Assembly: GCA_900551325.1 (NCBI GenBank)
Contig: URVM01000011.1
Coordinates: 1-64,000 of the forward strand
Reading direction: 5' to 3'
Length of the DNA stretch: 64,000 bases
Origin: an uncultured Eubacteriales bacterium
GTDB lineage: Bacteria; Bacillota; Clostridia; Lachnospirales; Cellulosilyticaceae
This document shows, piece after piece, positions 42,768-52,546 of the stretch. Made by a program: the position numbers and the translations under genes. Numbering within the stretch: the stretch's first letter is position 1; each line of letters begins with the position of its first letter. The notes beneath the pieces are model-generated. The model had not been told where the DNA came from, ran no database searches, and was given only the letters and a program-made list of their open reading frames with translations.

Positions 42768-43550
42768 ATGGAACATACAAATGACTATGAAAAAATTCTT
42801 GCCTTTGCTGTTAATGTAGGAGAAATTATGTTAAAAAGTGGGGCCGAAACTTACCGGGTAGAAGATACAATCTGCCGTATTTTAAATCATCACCACTTTG
42901 AGAAAGTAGATACTTTTGCAACGCCTACTGTAGTTATGGCAACACTAAAAACAGCCGATTCCCATAATTCTACTACTCTTACTCGTATTAAGAATCGTAG
43001 TACACGTATGGATAAAATTGAAAAAACAAACCAACTTTCTAGAAATTATGTAGAAGGAACACTTACCTTAGAAGAAGCTATGAAAACTTTAAAGGAAATA
43101 GATGAGTCTCCTTCCTATTCCCCATTAGTTATGAATTTAGCCACAGCTTTTAGCTCAGGCTTTTTTTCACTTATGTTTAATGGTGGCATAATAGAATTTA
43201 TAATAGCCTGCCTTATTGGTGGACTTACTTCTATTATCCAAAGCCATTTACGCGCTAAGGGCATTGTAAATTATTTAGTACTTTTTATGGTATCTCTTTT
43301 TATTGGTAGTATGATTGCTCTTATCAACTTATTTGATGGCAATTTAGTAGATACGGAAGCCATTGTTATTGGAAGTATTATGCCTCTTGTTCCTGGCCTT
43401 GCTTTTACTAATGGTATTCGTGATACTATTGGTGATGAACTTCTTTCAGGTATCTCTCGCCTTGCAGAAGCTCTCTTTATTGCTGTAGCTATTGCTGCCG
43501 GTGTAGGTATTCCTATGAGTATTGGATTCTACTTAGGAGGCTTCTTATGA
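42768..43550 (+). CDS. Threonine/serine exporter family protein, ThrE N-domain (YjjP-like)
   Basis: The 260-aa protein has a soluble N-terminal half with the YjjP/ThrE signature (GEIMLKSGAETYRVEDTICRIL near residue 18, TPTVVMATL, TRIKNRSTRMDKIEKTNQLSR near residue 70) and about five membrane segments afterwards. With the next gene it makes the split two-subunit ThrE-type exporter; the substrate may be threonine, serine or another dicarboxylate-like metabolite. It overlaps the next gene by four bases. Confidence 0.92.
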   Translation: MEHTNDYEKILAFAVNVGEIMLKSGAETYRVEDTICRILNHHHFEKVDTFATPTVVMATLKTADSHNSTTLTRIKNRSTRMDKIEKTNQLSRNYVEGTLTLEEAMKTLKEIDESPSYSPLVMNLATAFSSGFFSLMFNGGIIEFIIACLIGGLTSIIQSHLRAKGIVNYLVLFMVSLFIGSMIALINLFDGNLVDTEAIVIGSIMPLVPGLAFTNGIRDTIGDELLSGISRLAEALFIAVAIAAGVGIPMSIGFYLGGFL

Positions 43551-43990
43551 TTATTTCATTAACTATACATGTAATTAGTGCATTCTTTGCTACTATATTT
43601 TTCTCCATTATTTTTAATGTACAGAAAAAGCATCTTATAGCTTGTGGTATTATGGGTGCTATTGGTTGGGGTATTTATATTTTTGGTGTACTCTTAGGTT
43701 ACTCAGGCGTACTTTTTACTTTCTTAGGTGCCTATTTTGTAGCACAAGGCTCTTACTTTTTAGCAAAGTATAAACTAGCACCTGTAACCATTTACCTTGT
43801 ACCTGGTATTATTCCTTTAGTACCTGGAGTGGGACTTTATCGTACTATGTACGCTTTACTTTTTTCTGATCATTCTAAGGCCTTAGAATATGCCTTAACT
43901 ACCTTCCAACTTTCAGGTGTTATAGCAGGGGCTATTATTATGGCAGCTCTTTTACCTCTTCTTTTTCGTTCAACGAGAACAAAACTTTAA
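43547..43990 (+). CDS. Threonine/serine exporter family protein, ThrE C-domain (YjjB-like)
   Basis: The 147-aa protein has four to five membrane segments and the YjjB/ThrE_2 features: IIFNVQKKHLIACGIMGAIGW, LGAYFVAQGSYFLAKYKLAPVTIYLVPGIIPLVPG and GVGLYRTMYALL. Its start overlaps the stop of the upstream half, so the two are coupled and probably form one transporter. A strong terminator follows. Confidence 0.92.
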   Translation: MIISLTIHVISAFFATIFFSIIFNVQKKHLIACGIMGAIGWGIYIFGVLLGYSGVLFTFLGAYFVAQGSYFLAKYKLAPVTIYLVPGIIPLVPGVGLYRTMYALLFSDHSKALEYALTTFQLSGVIAGAIIMAALLPLLFRSTRTKL

Positions 43991-44000
43991 TCATACTAAT

Positions 44001-44030
44001 AAAAGGGTAGCCTTATAGGCTACCCTTTTT
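44001..44030. terminator. Bidirectional terminator after the ThrE pair
   Basis: AAAAGGGTAGCCT pairs perfectly with AGGCTACCCTTTT around a 4-nt loop. The Cys-rich gene on the other strand converges on it. Confidence 0.9.
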
Positions 44031-44035
44031 ACTTA

Positions 44036-45058
44036 TTATCTACAGTCACATTTCTTATTTCCGCATCCACAACCATTTTGTAAACATTTTGGTCTTTCAC
44101 CTACGTTAAGTGGTTGGATACATGGTTCAAGAAGGTCTCCATCACAGAATGCCTTACAGCTACTAACTTCTGAATTATTAACTGCTAAGAATTTTGGTGG
44201 TACACAAAGTCCTTCATGATGGAACTTATATTGTACGAAGTAAATAACTTTAAAATACATTGTAAGACCAATTGCCATACAATCTTCATCTTTATCAATT
44301 ACTTTTGCAAGTGCTTGAGCTGAAATACCTTGACGTAAGCTGTTGTTTGCTTCGAATTCACGATAAGCATGGCATGGCTCTGGGCAATCACAATTTTGAC
44401 AGTGTTGATTTTCTACGAATCCAACATAGTTAATAGTTGGAACAAGTTTATTGCATCCTGATGGGTTTTCTGGTGCATATGAAATACCATATGGTGTATA
44501 AAGGTCAAATGCTATATTGCTAGGATTAGTATCTTCTGAGTAACCTGGGCAGTTTTCGCCTGGTAAATATCTTAATGTCATCATACCTTCTTTACATACT
44601 TTACAGGTAGAATCCATAATGCTTACTACGAAAGTAACGTCGATGTCTCTTAATACAACTCTTGATAAATTAGGTGTGTTCTTACTTGGCTTAATTTCGG
44701 AATATCTGCAGGTTTCTGGGCATATAAAGTTAAAATCGATATCTACAACTTTAACTTGTATAGTAGATGCATTTTGTAAGTCTAAAGTAGTAAGCCCATC
44801 AAAAACTATATCTGTGGTACGGTTAGTTGGTCCTTCACAGGCGTCTACTAATTCATTTATTGGGAAAACACGGCAAAGATTAATACCGCATTCATCAAAT
44901 ACAACAGGAGCCATCATTGTTAAGCACTTAGGCTCTCCAATAGGTGGACACATTGCAGTTGCTTCTAATTTTGATGTTTCACAAGGATGACATATATCAC
45001 AAATACCTGCATTAGGTGTTTTGAAAAATCTTGTGTCTGTATTTGAACATTTGCTCAT
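44036..45058 (-). CDS. Cysteine-rich protein of unknown function (29 Cys in 340 aa)
   Basis: No signal peptide or membrane segment is seen. Cysteines are spread through the chain and concentrate at the N-terminus (CDICHPC), near residue 230 (CQNCDCPEPC), and at the C-terminus (CLQNGCGCGNKKCDC). Between them are beta-type segments (IQVKVVDIDFNFIC, VTFVVSI). The style resembles spore coat or exosporium proteins, where disulfides crosslink the layer, but no family is recognised. An AGGAGG site precedes the ATG. A divergent 403-aa protein is encoded upstream. Confidence 0.78.
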   Translation of the reverse strand: MSKCSNTDTRFFKTPNAGICDICHPCETSKLEATAMCPPIGEPKCLTMMAPVVFDECGINLCRVFPINELVDACEGPTNRTTDIVFDGLTTLDLQNASTIQVKVVDIDFNFICPETCRYSEIKPSKNTPNLSRVVLRDIDVTFVVSIMDSTCKVCKEGMMTLRYLPGENCPGYSEDTNPSNIAFDLYTPYGISYAPENPSGCNKLVPTINYVGFVENQHCQNCDCPEPCHAYREFEANNSLRQGISAQALAKVIDKDEDCMAIGLTMYFKVIYFVQYKFHHEGLCVPPKFLAVNNSEVSSCKAFCDGDLLEPCIQPLNVGERPKCLQNGCGCGNKKCDCR

Positions 45059-45211
45059 AAATTCAAACCTCCTACATGTTTGCTAAGGTGCATCATAAAA
45101 TGTCGTTTTCAATACTATAATATGGAAAGTCTAGTAAAAGGGTTACATTTATGTATAAATTTATTTTTAAATAAATATGATTATATTAAACCATGTATAG
45201 GAGGTAGCTCT

Positions 45212-46423
45212 ATGCCTTATCTATTTCGTTCTTCAGATAGTTTTATTATTGTAGATGAAAGGCCTAAACAAGGCATTTTTTATCAATATTATAATAAAGA
45301 CGGATTTTCAAGACCTTTATTCATCCACAACGGACCTTCTTTAGACTATAGTGTTACACTTGATTCATCTCATAACTTACATGTAGTAGTAGAAGCTATG
45401 AATCGCCAAATCATTTATTATGACCTCTCTGCTACAACATCAAGAAGACGTGTCATCTTAGAAGATACACGTACTACCTATTTATTTGAAAATCTTTCTA
45501 TTCAATGGTTAGAAAATGAAGCTCACATATTCTATACAGTGCTTCATCCCAATGGTCTTAACCGTTCCTTAGTGCATCAAGTCCTTACCGAGGGTACTCC
45601 GAAAGTTGAAAATCTACTTACGTCTTTACCACTTCGTACATCTCTTACTTACTATGTATCTGGTTCTACTCTTTATATCTTATACCCAAATTATGAAGAA
45701 AGTTACTGTTTAAACATGCTTACTTTTACACCATCATCTAGACAAGTTACTACTTTGGTTCGCTCTTCTATTCCTATTATTGAATGGAATATTTGCAAAC
45801 ATGAAAATGCCCTCTATGTTCTTTATAAAGCTGACCAATATGGTCATGCAACTTATCATCTTATGAACTTAACAGCAGGAACTGATTTAACTATTCCTCT
45901 ACCTGATATGGTAAGTGGACCTGTTCTTTTAAGCTTTCTAAATAACTTATGGATTCACTATGAAGCAAGTGGTAAGTATTATACACTTCTTGCTCTACCT
46001 GAATCAAAAACCTTTAGCACACCTGTTTTAAGCAGCTTACAAAATCATGTTGGAAACTATACTTATTATTGTGCTAACGAAAACTACTTTGAAGCTTCCT
46101 CCGTATATGCTAGTTTATCTAATACACTCCGTTTACTTACTATTGCTGAATTAGATATACGAGGCATTCATCCTGATCTTACAAATAAAGATGAATTAGC
46201 ACTTTTTATTGAAGGGATGCACCTACAACAAACTCAAGTGACGCAACCTACACTCTCTTCACCAGCTTCCCAAAAAGCACCTATGCCTTACTTACCACCA
46301 TCTGCACCTAATCCACCTTTAAGTAGGGAGCCTTCTCCTCCTCTTTCCTCCTCTGCATACAAAAAAGACCTCAAGTCTTTGACTGAGGCCTTTATGAATA
46401 CTGGAAATACATTTGAACCATAA
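45212..46423 (+). CDS. Protein of unknown function with beta-propeller-like repeats and Pro-rich tail
   Basis: The 403-aa protein starts MPYLFRSSDSFIIV. Residues 1-310 contain regularly spaced beta segments (for example LSIQWLENEAHIFYTVL, SGSTLYILYPNYE, ICKHENALYVLYKA, LSFLNNLWIHYEAS), suggesting a beta propeller. The C-terminal 60 residues are rich in Pro and Ser. The ATG at 45212 follows GGAGG by eight bases; a longer frame from 45080 lacks a ribosome site. No signal peptide is seen. It is divergent from the Cys-rich gene; a shared spore-surface function is speculative. Confidence 0.78.
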   Translation: MPYLFRSSDSFIIVDERPKQGIFYQYYNKDGFSRPLFIHNGPSLDYSVTLDSSHNLHVVVEAMNRQIIYYDLSATTSRRRVILEDTRTTYLFENLSIQWLENEAHIFYTVLHPNGLNRSLVHQVLTEGTPKVENLLTSLPLRTSLTYYVSGSTLYILYPNYEESYCLNMLTFTPSSRQVTTLVRSSIPIIEWNICKHENALYVLYKADQYGHATYHLMNLTAGTDLTIPLPDMVSGPVLLSFLNNLWIHYEASGKYYTLLALPESKTFSTPVLSSLQNHVGNYTYYCANENYFEASSVYASLSNTLRLLTIAELDIRGIHPDLTNKDELALFIEGMHLQQTQVTQPTLSSPASQKAPMPYLPPSAPNPPLSREPSPPLSSSAYKKDLKSLTEAFMNTGNTFEP

Positions 46424-46450
46424 GGGATTGCTAACACCAATCCCTTTTAT
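46422..46450 (+). terminator. Terminator after the propeller-like gene
   Basis: AAGGGATTG pairs with CAATCCCTT around a short loop, followed by TTATTT. It overlaps the stop codon. Confidence 0.82.
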
Positions 46451-46839
46451 TTAATTATTTTTACTATAGCAGGAAGCATTTTATTATACTTATTTTTCTT
46501 ATCTCCCCATCTTACAAGTAAATATGTAAGTCCCATACATAAAATACCTAAGACTAAAGATACTACTTCTGATATAAAGCTTCCAATTCCTATACCTATT
46601 AATAAACCTAATAAAGGTACACCATACATAATAAGGGTAGCTTGTAAAAAAGAAGCCTTTGCCACATCTATCTCTACTTGATCGCCTACTTGACTATTAC
46701 AATCATTAGTACATTTAAGCGTACATTTCTTCGTTTCACCTAGCATCTCACAGGCATGACATTCACCACACATATCTTGTCTTTCCATAGTTACAATGGC
46801 AAAGCCCTTTTCTAGTTTTTCTACTGTCCCAACTGGCAT
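46447..46839 (-). CDS. RseC/MucC-like SoxR-reducing system protein
   Basis: The 130-aa protein follows the RseC family: an N-terminal domain with Cys motif CGECHACEM...CTLKCTNDC (residues about 24-46) and two membrane segments (about 65-110). In Gram-negatives RseC relates to RNF/SoxR reduction; in clostridia it occurs beside redox membrane complexes, none of which is visible here. The next gene upstream ends two bases before it, so they are coupled. Confidence 0.88.
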   Translation of the reverse strand: MPVGTVEKLEKGFAIVTMERQDMCGECHACEMLGETKKCTLKCTNDCNSQVGDQVEIDVAKASFLQATLIMYGVPLLGLLIGIGIGSFISEVVSLVLGILCMGLTYLLVRWGDKKNKYNKMLPAIVKIIK

Positions 46840-46841
46840 TA

Positions 46842-47498
46842 TTATTCATCCCTCTCATCTGTTGTCTTTGGTTTAATAAAGCTTCTTACTATTAAGATAA
46901 GTCCTACAATAATAACTAAAACTGCTGTAATGTTAAATAAAATTATTCTAGCTATTTCACCTAATCCTAAGGTAACAATAATAATACCTACAATAGTAAA
47001 TACTAAACTTGGTATACCGCACCAAACTTCTTGATCATATAAGAAAATAATAAAGAAAGCTAATGCTGTAAAGATAAAGCCCATACCTAAAGTCATTGTA
47101 AATCCTGAAATAACTTGTGCTGTAATTAAAAGAATATAAATTCCCCATGAAGTCAAAAGTGCACCTGGAATTAAGAATCTTAAGTATCGCTTTACAATAA
47201 AAGCTACTATACACATAAGTCCTGGGATAATAAATATACCTGATAAGTAGTTCCATCCATACATTAATTTATCTATAATCAAGAGAATTCCATTAAATAC
47301 AAAGAAGCTTGAAACCATTAGGATAGGAAGTTTTTTTGTTTTTAAATAAGCCACTAATACTACAATACCAAGAATTAAATTTAAATACTCACTAAAAAAA
47401 CCTCCTGGTAATAAGTTATTTAAATCTAGAAAAGCTACAATTCCACCTAGTACTAATAAAAGTCCAATATAAAGCCCTATATTATTGTCTTTCTTCAT
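46842..47498 (-). CDS. Multi-pass membrane protein of unknown function
   Basis: The 218-aa protein has seven to eight hydrophobic segments and a short charged tail (KPKTTDERDE). No transporter motif is recognised. I use the ATG at 47498 because AAAGGA is eight bases before it; the alternative ATG three codons earlier abuts that site. It ends two bases before the RseC-like gene, implying an operon. Confidence 0.78.
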   Translation of the reverse strand: MKKDNNIGLYIGLLLVLGGIVAFLDLNNLLPGGFFSEYLNLILGIVVLVAYLKTKKLPILMVSSFFVFNGILLIIDKLMYGWNYLSGIFIIPGLMCIVAFIVKRYLRFLIPGALLTSWGIYILLITAQVISGFTMTLGMGFIFTALAFFIIFLYDQEVWCGIPSLVFTIVGIIIVTLGLGEIARIILFNITAVLVIIVGLILIVRSFIKPKTTDERDE

Positions 47499-47606
47499 AC
47501 TGACCATCCTTTCTTTTCTTTAACTCTATAGTATATGCTATATAGTATGTTATTATATAGTATATATAATTAAACAACAATAGCTTAATGTATTATATGT
47601 AATGAC

Positions 47607-47638
47607 AAAAAGGGCTGCCCACTAAGGGCAACCCTTTT
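47607..47638 (-). terminator. Terminator after the polysaccharide deacetylase gene
   Basis: AAAAAGGGCTGCCC pairs with GGGCAACCCTTTT (one mismatch) around a 5-nt loop. On the minus strand it overlaps the stop codon and ends in TTTTT. Confidence 0.83.
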
Positions 47639-48416
47639 ATTTATTTTTAATACGATAATAAAATTCTTGAGTTTTTTCATCAATAGGCTTAAATACATAC
47701 CCTTGGGATTTATAATACTTAATAATTTGAGGAAGTGCATTATAAGTATTTTTATTGTTAGAATTACAATGGGCTAAAATAATAAGCTTTGTTGTGCTTC
47801 TACTACATTTTTTTGCATTTTGAAGCATCTGAGTTGGACTAAGATTTGGATTAACTCCATCTTCTAAGCTTACATTCCAGTCATATACTCGGTACTCTTC
47901 CTCATGTAATTTATTCAGTAAGTTTTCGCTTAACCTACCTGAACTCCCACCTGGAAAGCGAATAATTTTAGGGCTTACATCTTGTCCTAGTACTTCATTA
48001 ATCTTCTCTGAAGTTTTCTCCATTTCCTCAATAAAGTTTTCATCACTTGCATAAATAGATTTTAGATTATGTGAGTAAGTATGAAGTCCTATACTATGTC
48101 CTTCTTCATAAATGCGTTTAAGCACCGCTTCTCTTTGAATAATTTCTTTTCCTACCACAAAAAATGTTGCTTTTACATCATGCTCTTTTAATACATCTAA
48201 AATTTTTTCTGTTACTTTCCCTGTTGGTCCATCATCAAAGGTTAAATAAACAACTTTTTCTTGTTCCTCATTTTCTTTCACAGATCCATCTATAATCTGC
48301 TCCATAACTTGTTTACTAGGTTCTCCTATCCCTTGGTCAGAAATAAACTGACTACACCCAAATACAACCAAAAAAGCTACTAGGATATAAATTGTACTCC
48401 AAGTAAATTTTTTCAT
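47637..48416 (-). CDS. Polysaccharide deacetylase lipoprotein (NodB family)
   Basis: The 259-aa protein has a lipoprotein signal (hydrophobic core, then VVFGC with Cys near residue 21) and a NodB domain: VVYLTFDDGPTGKVTEKIL near residue 58, HSIGLHTYSHNL near residue 105, RFPGGSSGR near residue 155 and ILAHCNSNN near residue 215, where typical family members have a His followed by Asp. It probably deacetylates peptidoglycan or another glycan outside the membrane. The ATG at 48416 follows AAAGGAG; the longer frame includes that site. Confidence 0.9.
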   Translation of the reverse strand: MKKFTWSTIYILVAFLVVFGCSQFISDQGIGEPSKQVMEQIIDGSVKENEEQEKVVYLTFDDGPTGKVTEKILDVLKEHDVKATFFVVGKEIIQREAVLKRIYEEGHSIGLHTYSHNLKSIYASDENFIEEMEKTSEKINEVLGQDVSPKIIRFPGGSSGRLSENLLNKLHEEEYRVYDWNVSLEDGVNPNLSPTQMLQNAKKCSRSTTKLIILAHCNSNNKNTYNALPQIIKYYKSQGYVFKPIDEKTQEFYYRIKNK

Positions 48417-48461
48417 TGAACCATCTCCTTTGGGTTTATTATTTACCAATTATAAAAAATA

Positions 48462-48508
48462 AAAGAGAGGAAGTAGATTGTAATTTTTTCCAATTTACTT
48501 CCTCTCTT
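48462..48508 (-). terminator. Terminator after the CAO-N/PKD protein gene
   Basis: AAAGAGAGGAAGTA pairs with TACTTCCTCTCTTT (extended by ATTG/CAAT). It is about 100 nt downstream of the stop codon at 48610 on the minus strand, followed by TATTTTTTATAA. Confidence 0.8.
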
Positions 48509-48609
48509 TCTATTTAATTAAATCATCCTGGTTTTTAATTTTTCTCTATCTATTTTTTTCTCTATTTATTCTTTTTCTTCTAAACTTTATTTCTGTTTAC
48601 TATCAATAA

Positions 48610-50922
48610 TTATTTATTACTCCATTGACTTTCTGGAATAAATCCAAAAAGTACAGGTGCTGAAGAACCATTTGGTAACATATAAGTAAAGGTTCTTGTT
48701 TGTCCTGCCTTAATAACACCTACAAAAGCTGCTCTATTTGAACTAGGGAAATAACCTGCTGATGGGGTTAAATAAGCTTTATCTTGCTCCCATTTAATAG
48801 CTCCCTTAAACATATTTCCTCTAGGGTTTAATATAACTGCTGTATCTTCTTTAGCTGTTACAGTAACATGATAGTTTACGCCAAAGTTTCCTCTATTGGC
48901 TGCTTCTGTACCTAGAAGGGCATCATATCCTTGTACCCACTCTGTAGCATCTTTTCCAATAACAAGTTTAGTATTTTCTTCTTCATCACTTAAGTCTACT
49001 AAAATATTTTTATCTAATATACCAAATGTTCCTCTTGGATGTACATCACGATCTGGTCTTGGCATAAGAGATATATTTTCTACTGTATCATTTTGACCAA
49101 GTAGTGCTACTGAGAATGTAACAGGACCATTTAAATCTAAATCAAACATTCCTGAAATTGCTTGGCCTTTAAACCAATTTCTACTTTGACTATCATAAAT
49201 GATTTGTAATGCACCTGGAGCTAGATTTAAAGGTTGTACAGCTGTATTATCTAAATAATTTAAAAGAAGTTGTTGACCTACGAAAAGTACATCATTTGAA
49301 GGACCTCTTGTTGTTAATTTAGAGATAGTTCCACTTACTGGTGCATCTGTATTATTTTTAGCTACTACAACTAAACGTTTTTTATCTAGTTGATTATCTA
49401 CATCATCAAAGTTATTAATATGATGGAACATAACACGTCCTTTGCCAATTAAAGTATCTTCATATAAAAGACCTTTTTGGCTTACAACTTCTGGAGAGTT
49501 ACTCATCATGAGTAATCCCTTTGTATCTTCCATATAAAGTGCATCTGCTTCTTTATATGTTTGATAATTAGTTCCTTCAAAGTTATCTAATGTATCTCCA
49601 ATTGTTCCATTTGTAAATTTATCTTCAAATTCTGTTTTTAATACTTCATCTGTAACTTCTACTGTAGTTTGTGCTTTTGTACTCCAATTTCCATAAGCAT
49701 CTTTTAATTCTAATGTTACTATGTATTCTCCCTCTGTATAAATAGCAGTAGGTTTTGTAAATAAGTAATTGTTTGCTTGGTCTTTCACACTACGATAAGT
49801 CCATTTTTCAGCAGTAATTTCTTCCCACTCTTCATTATCATATTCATAATCAAAAGTAATAGGCTCACCTTGCTTATAATGACTCTTTACTGTTTCAAAG
49901 GTTGTTACCTTTGGGGCTTCGTTTGGAAGAATCATAATCATATGACTAGTCCAGTCACTCCATAGACCTTTTTCATCTCTTACTTTTAATGAGACTTCAT
50001 AATAACCTTGCTTTGGTGTTTTGAAAATCTTCTCGAGACTAGATGCAGTTTTACTTGTGTTACCATCAATCATCCAAAGACGTTCTGTAATTTGATGCCC
50101 ATCTGGGTCAAAGCTTAAATCCGTTACTTGTACGGTTTGCCCTGCTATATAGTTTTCCGCTTGAAACTCGAATTGTGCAATAGGTGCAGTATTAGGTTCT
50201 ACCACTGGTTTTACAATTTCAATAGTACGTGTTTCTACTTTATAATTAATATCAAGTTGAAACTGCTCTGCCATAAAACGTAAAGGTAATAAAGTTGTTC
50301 CACCTTCAATAATAGGCATAGCCTCTATTACAACTTCTTGTCCATTTACATAGGCTTTAGGTTCAGTTGTACTTAAAACAACTTCTACTCCATCTTTAGT
50401 TACGATTACTTGTCTTGTCTCTGGTACCCATTTTACGTCAGCTTGTAAAATTTCTTCTCCTACAAAGCGAAGTGGTAAATAAGTACGTCCTTCTACAACC
50501 TTAGGTGCAACAAGTAATTCTTTCGCTTCACCATAAAGCCATACTTTAGTACTATCTAAAGTTAATATAACTTTATTTGGATCTATAATTTCTACTGGTG
50601 TTTCTTCTGGTGTTTCTTCTGAAGGCTGTTGTACAGTTCCATTATCTGTACTTTCATTTTCTTTTGAATCTGTGGATTCATTACTATTTTCACCATTTGG
50701 ATTTTGGTTATTATCTGGTTTGGTTGTTTCTGTACCTTCATTTACTGTAGGATTGTCTCCTACAGGGTTGCCATCTTCACCTACTACAATGCCTGTATTT
50801 TCATTTTTGCTAGTTTCTAGTTTGTCTAATACTTCTTTTATAGGATCAACTTCGTTGGCACTTACATAAATTGGGCTCAAAAAAAGTGTGCCAGCCATGA
50901 ATAATGCCCATACTTTTCGCAT
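48610..50922 (-). CDS. Secreted protein with copper-amine-oxidase-N domain and PKD-like repeats
   Basis: The 770-aa protein has a signal peptide (residues 1-22), a Glu/Asn/Thr-rich linker (about 30-108), a copper amine oxidase N-terminal-type domain (about 112-238; TYLPLRFVGEEI and LLPLRFMAEQF repeats), two PKD/Ig-like domains (about 245-425; WSDWTSHMI, GEYIVTLEL) and a long C-terminal domain (about 430-770) ending in MLPNGSSAPVLFGF. From residue 245 onward it is paralogous to the protein at 57208. No enzyme motif is visible. The CAO-N domain is common in clostridial wall-bound proteins. An AAGGAGG site precedes the ATG. Confidence 0.85.
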   Translation of the reverse strand: MRKVWALFMAGTLFLSPIYVSANEVDPIKEVLDKLETSKNENTGIVVGEDGNPVGDNPTVNEGTETTKPDNNQNPNGENSNESTDSKENESTDNGTVQQPSEETPEETPVEIIDPNKVILTLDSTKVWLYGEAKELLVAPKVVEGRTYLPLRFVGEEILQADVKWVPETRQVIVTKDGVEVVLSTTEPKAYVNGQEVVIEAMPIIEGGTTLLPLRFMAEQFQLDINYKVETRTIEIVKPVVEPNTAPIAQFEFQAENYIAGQTVQVTDLSFDPDGHQITERLWMIDGNTSKTASSLEKIFKTPKQGYYEVSLKVRDEKGLWSDWTSHMIMILPNEAPKVTTFETVKSHYKQGEPITFDYEYDNEEWEEITAEKWTYRSVKDQANNYLFTKPTAIYTEGEYIVTLELKDAYGNWSTKAQTTVEVTDEVLKTEFEDKFTNGTIGDTLDNFEGTNYQTYKEADALYMEDTKGLLMMSNSPEVVSQKGLLYEDTLIGKGRVMFHHINNFDDVDNQLDKKRLVVVAKNNTDAPVSGTISKLTTRGPSNDVLFVGQQLLLNYLDNTAVQPLNLAPGALQIIYDSQSRNWFKGQAISGMFDLDLNGPVTFSVALLGQNDTVENISLMPRPDRDVHPRGTFGILDKNILVDLSDEEENTKLVIGKDATEWVQGYDALLGTEAANRGNFGVNYHVTVTAKEDTAVILNPRGNMFKGAIKWEQDKAYLTPSAGYFPSSNRAAFVGVIKAGQTRTFTYMLPNGSSAPVLFGFIPESQWSNK

Positions 50923-51042
50923 ATCTTAACCTCCTTAACGGTTATCCATTGTCTGCTTTTGGGGAACATCTTTCATTTTAACACACTTCAATTTTTTATA
51001 AAGTCTCTTTGTTACAATGTTATCAAATTTTAATATTCTATA

Positions 51043-51504
51043 TTATTTTAATAGGTCCACTATATAGTCTGTATTTTCATATTGAGGAAATTTTATCCTC
51101 TCAATAACAATACCACAAGGGAACTTAGCAAATATACAGTCTTCAAAAGTACCTTCTACTTCACCCTTATCCACTAATGTATTAAATAAAGCTTCTGCCT
51201 TTTCTTTATGACTTTCTAAAATAACATTATACGTACCTACATGCTTCATGTTTTTGCTAATTTCTCCTGTTTGTAGGCGCTCTTTTACCCTATCATTTTG
51301 CATATCAATCATAATATCTGCTAAAAGTAGGCTAGCAATATCTACACTTAAAATCTCTTTAATACGTTCTCTTAAAGCTATATCCTCTGTTTCATTATAA
51401 AGCTTTACTAGTCCAGTTAAATTAGCTAATCTTAGCACTTCTCCATTAGTCTTTTCAAAAATTACGCCCTCTTGTGTATATTTAAGTGTATCTAGTTGTT
51501 TCAT
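51043..51504 (-). CDS. Protein of unknown function (153 aa)
   Basis: The cytoplasmic protein begins MKQLDTLKYTQEGVIFE and mixes helices with a C-terminal beta stretch (CIFAKFPCGIVIERIKF). No motif is recognised. The ATG at 51504 is 10 bases after GAGGAAGG; the open frame reaches nine codons further. It lies 72 bp after the 300-aa gene on the same strand, and may be co-transcribed with it. Confidence 0.7.
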   Translation of the reverse strand: MKQLDTLKYTQEGVIFEKTNGEVLRLANLTGLVKLYNETEDIALRERIKEILSVDIASLLLADIMIDMQNDRVKERLQTGEISKNMKHVGTYNVILESHKEKAEALFNTLVDKGEVEGTFEDCIFAKFPCGIVIERIKFPQYENTDYIVDLLK

Positions 51505-51576
51505 CTTCTGCATTCCTTCCTCTTTTAACATTTTCTTTGATCTATATATTCCTTTACTTAAACTCTTTTTAGCTTA

Positions 51577-52479
51577 TCACTTTTTAAATCCTTTTCCAAT
51601 GCCTTTTAGGCCTTGTAGCCATTTTCTTAACTTACCTTTTCCTATATAATCTAGGTTTTCTTCCCCTTTTAATCTAGCTTCATACATTTCTATATCAGGT
51701 CTAAAATTAATAAAAGGGTAGACCTCTTCTTGCATTTTAATTATAGCTAAAATTTGCTCTATATCTTCTTCTGTATGAATAGGTAATTTAGAAACTTCAT
51801 GCATAATATTATTTTTAATTTCATTTCTAATATCTGTTCCAAAATACTCACCTAAATCATATAATTCCTTACTTGCCCCATATAGATTAAGTAAACTAAT
51901 ATAGGCTTCTTTACCAAAAGGATAGAGTTCTATAGCATATATAAGCTGCTCCTTTATTAAGGCTTCATCCATTTTTCTATTAGTTGTGTCTTGTATAAGC
52001 CTTTTTGCTTGTTCTTTACATAGTTCTTCTTTATATGGCCTTTCCTTCAAAACCCCTTTTTCTATAAGTATATCTATAAATAATGTCTGCATCTGCATAC
52101 ATTGATTGTAGACTATAGCTGATAGATTTTTTATTAAAGTTTCATCCTCTCCTAATAGAGGCACTTTAATTTTTTCTCTCCAATCTCTATACTCTGCTAT
52201 AAAACGTTTATAAATTATTTCTGGACTTACATCAAATATCCTAAAGTCATATAGCATTTCATTCGCTCTTTTAGCACCTTCAAAAATAACTGTATCCATA
52301 ATATCTTTAAGCTTACTTATGTATTCATCTTTCGTTTTACATTGCCTAGTAACAGCTGTTTGAAAACGATAAACTTGCTGCTCTGCTAATGCCTTAAAAA
52401 ACTTTCTATATAAGATATAAGTATTTTGCTCTTCATTTATAATTAATTGATAACCTAAAAGATAAAATATTCTTTCCAT
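51577..52479 (-). CDS. Helical protein of unknown function (300 aa)
   Basis: This hydrophilic protein is wholly helical, with many aromatic and charged residues and no membrane segment or signal peptide. The C-terminus is basic and glycine-rich (GKGKLRKWLQGLKGIGKGFKK). A CTGGAGGG site precedes the ATG. It follows the LTA-synthase-like gene by 67 bp on the same strand. No family is recognised. Confidence 0.72.
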   Translation of the reverse strand: MERIFYLLGYQLIINEEQNTYILYRKFFKALAEQQVYRFQTAVTRQCKTKDEYISKLKDIMDTVIFEGAKRANEMLYDFRIFDVSPEIIYKRFIAEYRDWREKIKVPLLGEDETLIKNLSAIVYNQCMQMQTLFIDILIEKGVLKERPYKEELCKEQAKRLIQDTTNRKMDEALIKEQLIYAIELYPFGKEAYISLLNLYGASKELYDLGEYFGTDIRNEIKNNIMHEVSKLPIHTEEDIEQILAIIKMQEEVYPFINFRPDIEMYEARLKGEENLDYIGKGKLRKWLQGLKGIGKGFKK

Positions 52480-52546
52480 ATAAATCCCTCCAGAAACAGT
52501 TCCTAATATTATTCATATTTTGTTTCTGGAAGAATATTACTAACCT

